64,000 nt of DNA from Lautropia sp. (GTDB lineage Bacteria; Pseudomonadota; Gammaproteobacteria; Burkholderiales; Burkholderiaceae_E), in the NCBI GenBank assembly GCA_030530775.1, contig JAUMUG010000001.1, positions 434,001-498,000 of the forward strand, written 5' to 3'. Shown here one piece after another: positions 63,515 through 64,000 of the stretch. The notes beneath the pieces are model-generated. The model was not told where the DNA came from, made no database searches, and worked only from the letters and a program-made list of their open reading frames with translations. Numbering within the stretch: position 1 is the stretch's first letter; every line of letters starts with the position of its first letter. Made by a program: the position numbers and the translations under genes.

Positions 63515-64000
63515 TCAGCGTTGACGGGCGATGACTTGATCCTTGATTTTGTCGTAGACGTTGGCGGGCACGACTTTGCGACGCACGAGATCATCCTTGC
63601 CGCTGTAGGGGCGGCCATCGATGATGGCCTTGGCGCGGGCAGTGCCGATGTAAGGCAGTGCCGACAGTTCGGCTTCGGTGGCGGAGTTCAGATCGATGCG
63701 TCCGGATGTGCCGCTCCGGCTGGAAGCCGCTTTGCCTCCCTGTCGAGCGGGGGAGTGCTCCCTTGTCCGCCGTGTCTGCTCTTCTCCGGTATGGCCGACG
63801 CTGCCGTGCACCCGTTGCCTGGCGTCGCCGGTCTTGTTCCGTGTCTGTTCTCTGGCATGCTCGGCCTTGCGCTGCATCTGTTCGCCGCCCCGCTGTTTGT
63901 GGCTGTCGCCGGATGCGGGTACGTGCACCGAGTCGGGCATCGGTTGCTGGGCCTGCACGGCAGAAACGGCCAAAGCCAGCGTCACGGCAGTCAACAGACT
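63515..64000 (-). CDS. ComEA-like helix-hairpin-helix protein (5' end outside window)
   Basis: Runs off the right edge; the open frame reaches the last base, where the encoded ALAVSAVQAQ looks like the end of a signal peptide, so only the first few residues are missing. A charged low-complexity linker (KQRGGEQMQRKAEHAREQTR) leads to the C-terminal helix-hairpin-helix: IDLNSATEAELSALPYIGTA, RAKAIIDGRPYSGKDDLVRR. This is the ComEA/competence-type DNA-binding module, in the periplasm; it may serve DNA uptake. Confidence 0.85.
   Translation of the reverse strand, partial: SLLTAVTLALAVSAVQAQQPMPDSVHVPASGDSHKQRGGEQMQRKAEHAREQTRNKTGDARQRVHGSVGHTGEEQTRRTREHSPARQGGKAASSRSGTSGRIDLNSATEAELSALPYIGTARAKAIIDGRPYSGKDDLVRRKVVPANVYDKIKDQVIARQR

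Overview
This window comes from a GC-rich Gram-negative chromosome, most likely a beta-proteobacterium of the order Burkholderiales. The evidence is the divergent ispB / rplU-rpmA-obgE-proB block, the divergent rppH / proS pair, a complete branched-chain amino-acid ABC transporter, a quinol-type NO reductase and several lipoproteins and autotransported-type envelope proteins. The genus cannot be fixed from the sequence alone. Both ends cut genes: a TonB-dependent receptor on the left and a ComEA-like helix-hairpin-helix protein on the right.

Layout. 0-14.6 kb is mostly core: TonB receptor tail, LysE-type exporter, tRNA-Pro(CGG) with its terminator, ispB, rplU-rpmA-terminator-obgE-proB, a GMC oxidoreductase, two tandem S41-peptidase lipoproteins with a small lipoprotein between them, and ettA. 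Divergent sigma70-type promoters can be read between ispB and rplU.

14.8-34.3 kb is accessory. Its centre is a single seven-gene operon, 14856-26668: hsdR, a GHKL-type ATPase that has lost its AlbA_2 domain, hsdS, a PD-(D/E)xK nuclease, a Ski2-like helicase, a PrrC-type anticodon nuclease and hsdM. Five successive junctions are 4-base ATGA overlaps. This puts a type I restriction-modification system, a Hachiman/AbpAB-like nuclease-helicase pair and the PrrC suicide tRNase under one transcript, and is the most interesting system in the window. An intact Phd/PIN toxin-antitoxin pair with a likely operator follows, then pepD, an AlkC/AlkD-like DNA alkylation-repair protein and a sirtuin. From 29.4 to 34.3 kb lies a graveyard: a second decayed pepD, an AraC fragment, a collapsed ParD/ParE pair, a collapsed PIN/RHH pair, a frameshifted small gene and orphan fragments, all signs of repeated insertion and deletion.

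34.3-64 kb returns to chromosomal functions: livJ-livHMGF (minus strand), an MFS permease with an alanine-rich tail, a large M16 protease, a quinol NO reductase (norB) behind a perfect FNR-type box at class II spacing, an OpgC-like acyltransferase paired with an SGNH-like protein that seems to lack its catalytic residues, a Spy/CpxP-like periplasmic protein preceded by a perfect CpxR box and followed by an OmpR/CpxA-type two-component system, rppH and proS diverging, a lytic transglycosylase, a GGDEF-EAL protein with a degenerate EAL domain, an RsuA-family pseudouridine synthase and the ComEA-like gene. No CRISPR array, rRNA, complete insertion sequence or integrase was found.
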